DNA of 64,000 bases from CAZONU01 sp965370045 (GTDB lineage: Bacteria; Planctomycetota; SZUA-567; JAKLDR01): the NCBI GenBank assembly GCA_965370045.1, contig CBDUSI010000006.1, positions 4,712 through 68,711 on the forward strand, read 5' to 3'. Under the pieces are notes generated by a model. That model searched no databases. It was given only the letters and a program-made list of their open reading frames with translations, and had not been told where the DNA came from. How positions within the stretch are numbered: the stretch's first letter is position 1; each line of letters opens with the position of its first letter. The position numbers and the translations under genes were made by a program. Of the stretch, positions 33,006 through 39,885 are shown piece after piece.

Positions 33006-33650
33006 CTACGCTTGCCCCGCTTTCGCTTTCGCGTGGCGGAGCCTCATTTCGTCTTCACTGATCGGCGAGCTTCCCAGTTCCGTGTTCATGGCCGCGCCGA
33101 AGCCGGTTCCCATGCGGTCCGCCGCGCGGGAGACCACTCCGAAAGCGCGCTTCCAGCCGGAGCCCTTCTTGAGGACAACGCCGGTGAGGAGACTCAAGGC
33201 CAGGTTGCCGACCAGGGAGGCCCACGCCAGGAAGTTCTTCTTGCGGAGATCTCCGGCCAGCTGCGCTACCTTCTTCGCGCGCTGCATGGCCCCGTCGATC
33301 CTCGCATGGACGGACTGCACCCGCGCGGCATTCTCCGCGGCGAGCTGCCCGGCCTCGGCCACGATATCCAGGGCCTTCAGCGCGTCGATCTTCCCGGCCG
33401 CGGCGTCGGCCTTCACCTGGCGGATCCGGGTGGCGATTGACTTCCCGGCCTCCACCAGGCCCGCCAGCTCATCCCCCAGCTCGGCGAGCTGCTCGGCCAG
33501 GGCCGCGCCCTCTACCTTGGCCTCGTCGTAGAGCCCCTGTTCCTCTTCGCTGAGCTGCGTACAGCCCACGAAAAGAAGGACACTGCCCGCCAGCATGGCC
33601 AGGGTAAGCCACGGGCGGCCCCTCAGCGCTCTTCGCATGGTGGTCAGCAC
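33006..33650 (-). CDS. Lipoprotein with coiled coil and membrane helix
   Basis: The 214-residue protein starts at GTG 33650 after GGAGGG. It has a lipoprotein signal (AMLAGSVLLFVGC, lipobox cysteine near residue 30) and a long alanine-rich coiled coil (about 35-130). A hydrophobic helix follows (LAWASLVGNLALSLLTGVVL) and then a basic tail. A lipid-anchored protein with a second membrane segment would suit a role in spanning the host envelope, as a spanin-like or virion membrane protein. It is not a recognised family. Confidence 0.65.
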   Translation of the reverse strand: MLTTMRRALRGRPWLTLAMLAGSVLLFVGCTQLSEEEQGLYDEAKVEGAALAEQLAELGDELAGLVEAGKSIATRIRQVKADAAAGKIDALKALDIVAEAGQLAAENAARVQSVHARIDGAMQRAKKVAQLAGDLRKKNFLAWASLVGNLALSLLTGVVLKKGSGWKRAFGVVSRAADRMGTGFGAAMNTELGSSPISEDEMRLRHAKAKAGQA

Positions 33651-33687
33651 GGTATGGCCCTCCAGTTTCCGCGTCGCCCTGCGGCGA

Positions 33688-34152
33688 TTACTCGGCCGCT
33701 ACGGGCATGCCAGACTTGATGGCGGCCCGGCCCGCCGCCTTCTTGCGGTCGCGCTCGCGGGCCGCGTAGCGCTCCGGCCCCATTTCCTCCAGCTTGGCCG
33801 CCTCGCGGTCGTCGCCGTCCTTGTGGGCCTGGAACTCCACCTCGATCCCCAGCTCTTCCAGCTGGGGCACCAGGAAGACCTCGACCGGGGCGTCCACCTC
33901 CGGGGCGCCGTCCGTGTTCCTGATCTTGCGCTTGCCCAGGACCATGTAGCCGCCCAGGCCGTCGACGATGCTCTTCAGAGAGCAGCGGTGCTTGGCGGAC
34001 CGGTACTCCACGCCGCCGGCGCGGACTATCAGCTCGCAGAAGCCCGGGAAGTCGAAGGGGTTGTAGCGAATGAACACGCTGACCCGCTGGGGAAGCTCGC
34101 TCAGCGCCTTGACGGCGGCCAGGAACTCGGCGATGGTTTCGATCTTGCTCAT
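33688..34152 (-). CDS. Element protein of unknown function (mixed alpha/beta)
   Basis: I do not recognise this 154-residue protein. The first 100 residues look like a compact alpha/beta domain (RVSVFIRYNPFDFPGFCELI, EYRSAKHRCSLKSIVDGLGG). The C-terminal 50 residues are basic and helical (RYAARERDRKKAAGRAAIKS). It starts at ATG 34152 behind AGGAGA. It may be a regulator or assembly factor. Confidence 0.62.
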   Translation of the reverse strand: MSKIETIAEFLAAVKALSELPQRVSVFIRYNPFDFPGFCELIVRAGGVEYRSAKHRCSLKSIVDGLGGYMVLGKRKIRNTDGAPEVDAPVEVFLVPQLEELGIEVEFQAHKDGDDREAAKLEEMGPERYAARERDRKKAAGRAAIKSGMPVAAE

Positions 34153-34243
34153 CTCATGTCTCCTGAAAAAGAAGGCTTGCGAGGGGCCGGATCATGTGAA
34201 TAATCCCGACCAGGAAACGTCGTATCGGGTGGGGGAGGGCGCT

Positions 34244-34792
34244 TTGGCGAAGAAGACTGCCATTGATTGGAGCAGGATCCTCGGCTGGGGAGCGATGACC
34301 GCCGCCGGCTGGCTGCTTTGGCAGGCAGTAAGCAGCACCAAGGGACAGATTCAAGTCTGGAGGTGCGGCTACTGCGGCGGCGTGATTCCCGGACACCCGC
34401 AACACTGCCCCCACTGTGGGACCGCTATCGGCTGGCCCAATCCCGGCCTGGCCGGCCCGCTGCCCGAACGGGGCACGGCCGACCTGAACTTTCCCCGCGT
34501 TCTCGTGGGCCTCCTGGTCCTCGCGTTCCTGGCCCGGGTCTCGGTGATTTACTTGCGGGCCTACTCGGGTTTTGAGGACGCTTCTGCCTGCCGGTTCCTG
34601 GAGTGGTTCATCGCTTTCGGCGCCGGCCTGCTCTGGGGTAGAGCCAGAGGCAGCACGGCGCCGACTCTCCATCCCGAAAAGAGCGCCAAGACAGAAGAAC
34701 ACTACCAACTCGGCCACGACGGCGAGGATGCTGAGCAGGATCTCAATCATCCCATCACCCCTACAAGCCGAAGAGAGGAGAAACGAGAATGA
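34244..34792 (+). CDS. Zinc-ribbon membrane protein of the small plus-strand block
   Basis: The protein of about 182 residues likely starts at TTG 34244 behind GGGGGAGGG. It has a membrane helix at residues 10-30, a zinc ribbon CGYCGGVIPGHPQHCPHCG near residue 40, and a second hydrophobic stretch near residues 90-110. Its stop overlaps the next ATG (ATGA), which argues for real translation to the end. An antisense frame (34154-34750) overlaps nearly all of it and begins with a believable membrane helix, so part of the C-terminal assignment is uncertain. Confidence 0.65.
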   Translation: MAKKTAIDWSRILGWGAMTAAGWLLWQAVSSTKGQIQVWRCGYCGGVIPGHPQHCPHCGTAIGWPNPGLAGPLPERGTADLNFPRVLVGLLVLAFLARVSVIYLRAYSGFEDASACRFLEWFIAFGAGLLWGRARGSTAPTLHPEKSAKTEEHYQLGHDGEDAEQDLNHPITPTSRREEKRE

Positions 34793-34971
34793 GCGCGAAC
34801 GAGAACCCGCCGTACATCGTTATTTCCATGGACATGGTCGGTCCCGACGCCGACAAGGAGCTGGAGAATGCCCTGAACGAGTGCGCGGACAAGGGCTATG
34901 CGGTGAAGGCCCTTTCGACGTGCAAGAGGCCCGAACTTGCGGCAATCGTCATCATGGGGCGTCAGGACTAG
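34789..34971 (+). CDS. Small DUF4177-like protein
   Basis: The 60-residue protein starts at ATG 34789 behind GAGAGGAG and overlaps the previous stop. It has the pattern DADKELENALNECADKGYAV followed by a final strand (AAIVIMGRQD), as in short DUF4177-like alpha/beta proteins. The role is unknown. Confidence 0.62.
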   Translation: MSANENPPYIVISMDMVGPDADKELENALNECADKGYAVKALSTCKRPELAAIVIMGRQD

Positions 34972-35002
34972 GCCGCCCACGGACTGAAGAGGGGAGGGCA
35001 GC

Positions 35003-35185
35003 ATGGAAGCGCCGATCGCGGTCCTGTTGGTGTTACTCGGATTCTCGGTCCTGGTACTCTGCACAGGGCTGGCCATCGCACTCCTCATTGCGGTCAGCAG
35101 GAAGAAGGCCGCGCGCATCTCTACTTCCCCCTCGCCGCCCGTATCAGGGAAGGCGCAGCCAGGAGAAGGCCCACCCCTCCAATAA
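35003..35185 (+). CDS. Single-span small membrane protein
   Basis: The 60-residue protein has a strong N-terminal hydrophobic helix (IAVLLVLLGFSVLVLCTGLA) and a basic, Pro/Ser-rich tail. It follows GGGAGGGCAGC. Its 3' end overlaps the tail of the convergent gene at 35121-35726 by 65 bases. It could be a holin or a virion membrane protein. Confidence 0.55.
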   Translation: MEAPIAVLLVLLGFSVLVLCTGLAIALLIAVSRKKAARISTSPSPPVSGKAQPGEGPPLQ

Positions 35186-35726
35186 GAGCCCAGGGCACTT
35201 TCGCGGGGCTCTTGCTGAACGGGTCTTTCTTGTCGTAGACGGGGGGCTTCTTGGTCTCTTTCTGGAACTCTCGGCTCTCGCTGCGATCTTGCGTCTCCAG
35301 GATCTTCCAGACGACTACGGAGACGGCGATGAGGATCAGCGCAACGGCGATAGCTATGACTATGGGCACCGCCACGGCCCCCAGACCCTCGCCCTCGACC
35401 AGGTAGCCGATTGCGCTCCTGACGGTGGAGGGCAGGGCGCTCGTCGCCACCTCGGCCAGGTAGGCCTTGGCCGCCTCTACCACCGGGACAACCAGCTCCA
35501 CGTCGCCGGACATGGTCCAGCCGGTGAACTGACGCTGGATGGCCGCGACCTGGGCGCGGCGCAGCCGGACCTTCTCCTTCTCGGGGCCTTCCGGCAGGGC
35601 GTAGAGCCGCGCCTGCAGTCGGTTGTACTCGCCCTGCATGGCATGGACGGCCTTGTCGAGGATCCACTTCGGGAGCCGGTGGAGCTGATTGCGCGCCAGG
35701 CGCAGTTCCCCGGCCGTGGTAGCCAT
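35121..35726 (-). CDS. Element membrane protein with C-terminal anchor
   Basis: The 201-residue protein has a helical N-terminal half (about 1-95), a long hydrophobic helix (VAVPIVIAIAVALILIAVSV), a charged linker, and a second hydrophobic segment at the very end (VPWALIGGVGLLLAAPSLI) followed by RAARGK. It begins 1 base after the stop of the 35728 gene. It belongs to a run of three adjacent proteins with C-terminal hydrophobic anchors, suggesting embedding in one membrane. Confidence 0.65.
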   Translation of the reverse strand: MATTAGELRLARNQLHRLPKWILDKAVHAMQGEYNRLQARLYALPEGPEKEKVRLRRAQVAAIQRQFTGWTMSGDVELVVPVVEAAKAYLAEVATSALPSTVRSAIGYLVEGEGLGAVAVPIVIAIAVALILIAVSVVVWKILETQDRSESREFQKETKKPPVYDKKDPFSKSPAKVPWALIGGVGLLLAAPSLIRAARGK

Positions 35727-35727
35727 C

Positions 35728-36441
35728 TTAGATCACCCCGAAGAGCTTGGCGGCCAGCAGGGCGATCCCGCCGTAGCTGGCGACCTTCTTGAGATCCACG
35801 TCCCCGCCGGCGGCGATGGGCGAAGGCTGGCCGGCCTTGCGCACCGGGACCGACTGAAGCGCCCGCGCGGCGCCCTCGGCCCACTCGATCAGCATGTTCG
35901 CCGAAATGTCGCACCGCCAGGCGTGATGCCTCTTGCTGTGCGCCTTGGCGATGGCGTGCAGCGCCAGCCGCGCCGGGGTCACGAACGCCGCCGGCGCGGT
36001 GGCGGGGACGCCGTAGCCCCGCTGTTGGAGCATGGTCGCCACCCGCGAGAGGGCGGCGCGGACCTGGGCGATCACCGGCCCGCTTCCCTTGCGGGCCGCG
36101 GTGCGCTTCTCCGCGCCGCTCGGCCTGCTGCTGCCGAATATCTTGGAGATTCCCAGCTTCGAGAGCACGGGCAGCGCGGTCTTGGCCGCCCCGGCCGCCG
36201 CCGCGAAGGGCAGGAAGCCCAGCCCCTTGACCGTCGCCCCGCCGCCCACCACCGCCGCCGCCGCGTAAAGCGGGGCCAGGGTGCGGGGCAGGAGGTTGTA
36301 ACGGGAGCCCCAGCCCGTCTTCGGCATTTTCGAGTCGAAGAAGGCGTGGGCGATCTGGATCTGGACGTAGTCTTTCACGGCCCAACCCAACCCGTCCAGG
36401 CTGGCGATGTTCCCGCGGTTGCTCCCGTCCACGATGGCCAC
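35728..36441 (-). CDS. Element membrane-associated protein with C-terminal anchor
   Basis: The 237-residue protein has an N-terminal region with aromatic residues (VKDYVQIQIAHAFFDSK), an alanine/glycine-rich hydrophobic stretch (LAPLYAAAAVVGGGATV) and a final hydrophobic segment (VASYGGIALLAAKLFGVI) that ends the protein. I do not recognise the family. It lies 4 bases after the transglutaminase-like gene and 1 base before the 35121 gene. Confidence 0.6.
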   Translation of the reverse strand: MAIVDGSNRGNIASLDGLGWAVKDYVQIQIAHAFFDSKMPKTGWGSRYNLLPRTLAPLYAAAAVVGGGATVKGLGFLPFAAAAGAAKTALPVLSKLGISKIFGSSRPSGAEKRTAARKGSGPVIAQVRAALSRVATMLQQRGYGVPATAPAAFVTPARLALHAIAKAHSKRHHAWRCDISANMLIEWAEGAARALQSVPVRKAGQPSPIAAGGDVDLKKVASYGGIALLAAKLFGVI

Positions 36442-36445
36442 GGGG

Positions 36446-37228
36446 CTATCTCCTCTTCTTGCTCTTGAGCAGCAGCAGCGCGCCCAGGCCCAGCGCGCCG
36501 ACCACCGCGATGGTCCCCGTGCTGATCCCCGAGGCCGGCTTGGAAATCACCGCCGGCGCTGGGCGGACGGTCGGGGCCATGGTGATGGGTGTGAACAGCT
36601 CGCCGTTGTTGGGAAGGTACTTGTCTTCGAGGTACTCCGTCCCGAATTCCGCGCCGGTCTTGAAAACGTCCTGGACGGTGTCCTGAAACCAGCCGCCTAC
36701 TTGTGAGATCATGCCGCGTTCCTCCTCGTAAACGCCGGTGGGCAGGTCCGCCCGCCAGCCCAGGGGGCGGTCCTTCTCCGTCGCGTCCATGGCGATCCAG
36801 TCGCCGGCCCTGGTGCGGGCCTCCACGAGAACATGCTTCCAGTCGCCGGGGATCGGCCCCTGCACCGCGATCCTGACCGGGTAGCCCACGTACTCCGCCG
36901 CCGCGCCGGCCACCGCGGCCATGTCGTCGCAGTCGCCCAGGCGGCGGTCGAGGGTCGAGGCCACCGGGTCGCCCTTGATCCGCGCGGAGCGGACGGTGTC
37001 CACGCCCACCGGGTCGCCCGTGTAGCGAATGGCGCCCTTGACCGCACCGAGGATGGCCCCCAGCTCGGCCAGCTCGTCCTTCTCGGGGGCGGCGCGGACG
37101 ATGCCGTCAACCCACTGGCCCAGGCCGTGGAAGTCCCGCTTGCCGTCCTCGATCTTGCCGCGGATCCTCGCGCACATGGCGAGGACTGACGGCAAGCCCC
37201 GGGCGACGGTCGAGAAGTCAACTGCCAT
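36446..37228 (-). CDS. Transglutaminase-like protein with C-terminal membrane anchor
   Basis: The 260-residue protein starts at ATG 37228 behind GGAGG. A transglutaminase-like papain fold is shown by the Cys-His-Asp set: RRLGDCDDMAAVAG (Cys100), DWKHVLVEA (His132) and WIAMDATEKD (Asp148). Residues 230-255 form a membrane helix (IAVVGALGLGALLLL) followed by KSKKRR. Such domains act as proteases, amidases or cross-linkers. Here a membrane-bound enzyme could open the cell wall at entry or mature virion proteins. Its place in the membrane-protein group supports a virion part. Substrate unknown. Confidence 0.78.
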   Translation of the reverse strand: MAVDFSTVARGLPSVLAMCARIRGKIEDGKRDFHGLGQWVDGIVRAAPEKDELAELGAILGAVKGAIRYTGDPVGVDTVRSARIKGDPVASTLDRRLGDCDDMAAVAGAAAEYVGYPVRIAVQGPIPGDWKHVLVEARTRAGDWIAMDATEKDRPLGWRADLPTGVYEEERGMISQVGGWFQDTVQDVFKTGAEFGTEYLEDKYLPNNGELFTPITMAPTVRPAPAVISKPASGISTGTIAVVGALGLGALLLLKSKKRR

Positions 37229-37347
37229 CTGGCCTCCAACAAAAGACACGGCCTGGAAGAGGGGGGAGGTCCTTTCGCCCCTCACCAGACCGCGCCTGCC
37301 GATCCGCATCCTCCGGGAGCTGCCCGGAGGGTATGTCTACACGCGCT

Positions 37348-38151
37348 TTAGCTCAGCGCGTCGCGCTGAATTTCGTCCTCGCCGGGTAGCAGATCGCCAA
37401 TCCGGGAGGTCTGTTGGAAGTGATCCTTTTGACTTCCACCTGGAAGCTGCGGCGACGGGGGAGGGGAGCTCTCCCCCGCCGACCGCCGCCCTGATCCCCC
37501 CCTGGGAGCCGGATCGCCCTCGGGAGGCGCGAAGCTCTCGGCCTTGTAACCCAGGACCAGTGCATCCAACCGCACTTGTTGCATGCGCCGGAAGAGCTTC
37601 GGGGCTTTTCGTTGCATGTCGAACTCTAGAAGCGTCGTGCTCTTTACAACCTGGGTCGCCAGCTTCTTGAGGAGCGCGTCGGGCATCCGCTCCCGGGTGG
37701 CCGTTAGAAGCATCGACCGTTCCCTGTCGTCGGCCCGGTACTGATCCAGCTCCTCGGCCTGCTTCTTGGCGATCTGCGCTCGCCTGGCCTCCTTCTCCAG
37801 CTTCATTCGCCGATCCAGGTCCTTTTGAGTGGGGGAGGGCATCCAGCCCTTGACCCGGGCCTTCACGAAGTAGCTGGTAGGACTGAAGACGCGCCGGCTC
37901 TGCATGGCCTGCTGTACGTATCTCACAGCCAAACAGGTACGCGGCAGCTCCGCAGAGCAGAGCAGCCAACGCAAGGTGATCCTGCCGTGGTCTGTCCATC
38001 CCCAGTCCCTCAGTGCCTTTTCCAGCTGCTCCCGTAGAACCTGCTCGGAGCGCGGCAAAGCCTCTGTTCCTGAACGTTTACGTTCGTTCGTCCCTTCGGG
38101 GGTAAACGAACGAACGTTAACGTTTGGTCGCGCGTGAGACACCTCCTGCAT
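37348..38151 (-). CDS. Putative DNA-binding/replication protein of the element
   Basis: The 267-residue protein is not identified. Its N-terminal third (WTDHGRITLRWLLCSAELPR, TSYFVKARVKGW) resembles the winged-helix part of phage replication or regulatory proteins. The middle is a long basic coiled coil and the end is Pro/Ser/Gly-rich. It is the first gene of the minus-strand block, nearest to attR. The ATG at 38151 has GGGAGAA; a start further in (TTG near 38061) is possible and would put the inverted repeat at 38073-38124 in its leader. No HUH, helicase or polymerase motif is visible. Confidence 0.62.
   Translation of the reverse strand: MQEVSHARPNVNVRSFTPEGTNERKRSGTEALPRSEQVLREQLEKALRDWGWTDHGRITLRWLLCSAELPRTCLAVRYVQQAMQSRRVFSPTSYFVKARVKGWMPSPTQKDLDRRMKLEKEARRAQIAKKQAEELDQYRADDRERSMLLTATRERMPDALLKKLATQVVKSTTLLEFDMQRKAPKLFRRMQQVRLDALVLGYKAESFAPPEGDPAPRGGSGRRSAGESSPPPSPQLPGGSQKDHFQQTSRIGDLLPGEDEIQRDALS
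38073..38124. repeat. 18-bp inverted repeat with 16-base loop
   Basis: aacgtttacgttcgttcg (38073-38090) and cgaacgaacgttaacgtt (38107-38124) are inverse complements apart from one base. It lies inside the first codons of the 37348-38151 gene or in its leader. Such a site could be an operator bound by its own product or part of a replication origin. Confidence 0.75.
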
Positions 38152-38333
38152 AGCAGTTCTCCCAACCCGGCCCCGGGCTTTTCCGGTCCCGCGGCGGCCT
38201 CTGCTGATGCGCTAGCGCGTTTTCGTCCCTCTGACACCTGTATTATAACCCCTGTTTGGCCGATCCCGGAATTATTCTCAGGCTGGGCCTTGACAAAAGG
38301 CCTCCCGCGAGGCATACTTCGCATGTCGGGGTT
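38152..38333. promoter_or_regulatory. Right-end control region of the element
   Basis: No gene is convincing here. On the minus strand TATAAT lies at 38247-38242, about 90 bases before the 38151 start, without a good -35. On the plus strand TTGACA (38290-38295), 17 bases and CATACT (38313-38318) form a promoter-like pair pointing towards the dif site and out of the element. Confidence 0.4.
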
Positions 38334-38361
38334 AGGTCCGATAATATATGTTATGTTGCAC
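38334..38361 (+). repeat. dif: Chromosome dimer resolution site dif (attR), reconstituted
   Basis: XerC half aggtccgataa (38334-38344), centre tatatg (38345-38350) and XerD half ttatgttgcac (38351-38361) give the 11+6+11 plan of dif. The inner ATAA/TTAT pairs and the TTATGTT of the XerD arm match the bacterial consensus. The first 17 bases are identical to the left site at 22909. Orienting octamers change strand at this point. Confidence 0.88.
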
Positions 38362-38638
38362 AGCCAAGGGGGTCGAGGAGGTACTTCCCAAGACGGCTCT
38401 GTACCGGGCCTGGGCGGGGCGCTAATGATGAGTCGGATATGAGTTTCTTGGGCCGTCTGCGCCTGTCATGCGCAAATCATGGTGCGCTGATGCCTCGGCG
38501 GCCTGTCGGACGGATGCGGCGCGCGAACATGAGCCCTGATAGACTTCTGCGCGTGCCGAAGTGGCCGGCACGGCAACGCGAGAGCGCCTGGAGAAACGAC
38601 TGGCGGGGCCGCGGCGTGAGCGCGGCGTATCACACGGG
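38362..38638. other. Gap after the dif site, no gene seen
   Basis: This 277-base stretch has only short frames on either strand without a ribosome-binding site or conserved pattern. I see no feature apart from its place next to dif. Confidence 0.5.
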
Positions 38639-39244
38639 CTAGCGGCGTATCCTGACCACCAGCTCCACGCGGCGGTTTAGCTCCCTGCCCTTTGCGGTCT
38701 TGTTGGTGGCTACCGGCTTGCTCGAGCCGAAGCCCTGGACGACAATGTTCGCGGATCCCACTCCGACCTTGCGGAGGTGGGCGGCCACCGCCTTGGCGCG
38801 GTCCACCGAGAGCTCCTGGTTGTTCTTCCAGAAGCGCTTGGTGCGCTTGATCGGCTGGCTGTCGGTGTGGCCCTGGACGATGACCTTGGCGCCGGCGTAC
38901 TTGCGCTTGATCAGCGAGGCTGCCTGACCCAACGCGCGGCGCGCCGCGGGGCGAACCGTGGTGCGGCCCGAGGCGAAGAGCACCTTGCTGCCGAGACTGA
39001 GCGTGAACGTCCGGCCGTTGTCGGTGACCGTGAACCCCTCGGCCTCCAGACGAGCGCGGTCATCGGGCTCGATGGCCGGGGCGGGCGCGGGTGCCGGGCG
39101 GGTCCGCTGCTGAGCGCGGAGCGCGGCGTTCTCGGCCTCCAGGTTGCGAATGCGCTCATCGTAGGCGTCCTTCCGCCCGGTGCAGCCCGTGGCCGCGACG
39201 AAAAGGACGGCGATGGCCAAGGTCGAGACTAGTAGCCTGTGCAT
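38639..39244 (-). CDS. OmpA-family lipoprotein
   Basis: The 201-residue protein starts at ATG 39244 behind GAGGAG. It has a lipoprotein signal (LAIAVLFVAATGC), a short coiled coil (IRNLEAENAALRAQQ), an alanine/proline linker and a C-terminal OmpA domain: VLFASGRTTVRPAARRAL, GHTDSQPIKRTKRFWKNNQE, LSVDRAKAVAAHL and GFGSSKPVATN. It binds peptidoglycan from the outer membrane and so links the two. Next to dif it is the first host gene to the right of the element. Confidence 0.92.
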   Translation of the reverse strand: MHRLLVSTLAIAVLFVAATGCTGRKDAYDERIRNLEAENAALRAQQRTRPAPAPAPAIEPDDRARLEAEGFTVTDNGRTFTLSLGSKVLFASGRTTVRPAARRALGQAASLIKRKYAGAKVIVQGHTDSQPIKRTKRFWKNNQELSVDRAKAVAAHLRKVGVGSANIVVQGFGSSKPVATNKTAKGRELNRRVELVVRIRR

Positions 39245-39403
39245 AGCGCTCTCCTCATTATTAGCTGGCGGTCGGTCAGGACCGGCGCTGCGTCCCCTCT
39301 CCGAGTCTATTGAATAGCTGCGGGGGGCCGATGTCAAGGGGAATCTGGTCATAATGCCGTCTCGCGGCGAGAGTTGCGGATCTCGTCGCTCCCCTCCCCC
39401 ACC

Positions 39404-39864
39404 CTACCCCAGCCGTTTGACCACGTAGTAACCGCGAACCTTCTGCCCCTTGGACCCCTCCTCAGCGGGACAGAGTCCAAAGCCCAGCGCCCTCCACATG
39501 GGGATCGCCTCGATCTTGTCCTCGGAACTCCAAGCCCGGAGCTGGCAGGTGCCCAGTTGGCGGGCGCGCTCCTCGCAGAGCTCGATCATCCGCCGGGCGA
39601 TGCCTTTTCGCCGGAACTCGGGCGCAACCTCTATGACGTTGATGAAACCTTCCTGCGACGGGGGGACAGCGGTGCGGGCAGCGTCTTCACCCACACCCCG
39701 ATGAAGCCCACCAACTCGTCTCCAGAGATGGCCACAATCGTGAAGCCGTTCTCAGTTGTGCAGTGCTCCGCGGCCCACGAGCCCCACCTTTCGCCGAGGC
39801 GCGCGATCAGCCCGCGGTCGGCCTCGATGTATTGGATGTCTTGCGCCTCCCCCAGCATCACCAT
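39404..39864 (-). pseudogene. GNAT acetyltransferase split by a one-base frameshift
   Basis: Two frames together make one GNAT protein. The first (start 39864) gives the N-terminal half through DELVGFIGVWV; the second (stop 39404) gives INVIEVAPEFRRKGIARRMI, the acetyl-CoA loop RRKGIA, and the C-terminus. The break lies at a run of six G at 39660-39665; adding one base there restores a single frame of about 153 residues (joined as PLSPPSQEGFINV). It is either a sequencing indel in the G run or a recent loss. Substrate unknown. Confidence 0.82.
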
Positions 39865-39885
39865 ATCGCACTGCCGCTACGTCGT

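Larger units (their letters stand above)
22926..38350. mobile_element. Dif-integrated 15.4-kb prophage-like element
   Basis: The element is one period of the direct repeat (38334 minus 22909 = 15,425 bases). It has about 23 genes in three blocks: plus strand 23.2-27.6 kb (methyltransferase and small metal-binding proteins), minus strand 27.6-34.2 and 35.1-38.2 kb (membrane, beta-rich and putative DNA-binding proteins), and a small plus-strand block at 34.2-35.2 kb. I see no integrase, terminase, portal, tail, Zot or Walker A protein. Lack of an integrase fits use of host XerC/XerD. Genes on both strands argue against an ssDNA phage. The content fits a tailless membrane-containing virus; a plasmid-like satellite is the alternative. 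Confidence 0.85.

Noticed and set aside
22926..38350. An inovirus (CTXphi-like) explanation of the dif-integrated element
   Set aside because: Inoviruses are 5-10 kb, code on one strand and need a Zot ATPase and coat proteins of a typical type. Here genes lie on both strands and none of these is seen.
22926..38350. A tailed prophage remnant
   Set aside because: There is no terminase, portal, major capsid with HK97 pattern, tail tube, tape measure or baseplate, and gene packing is intact rather than eroded.
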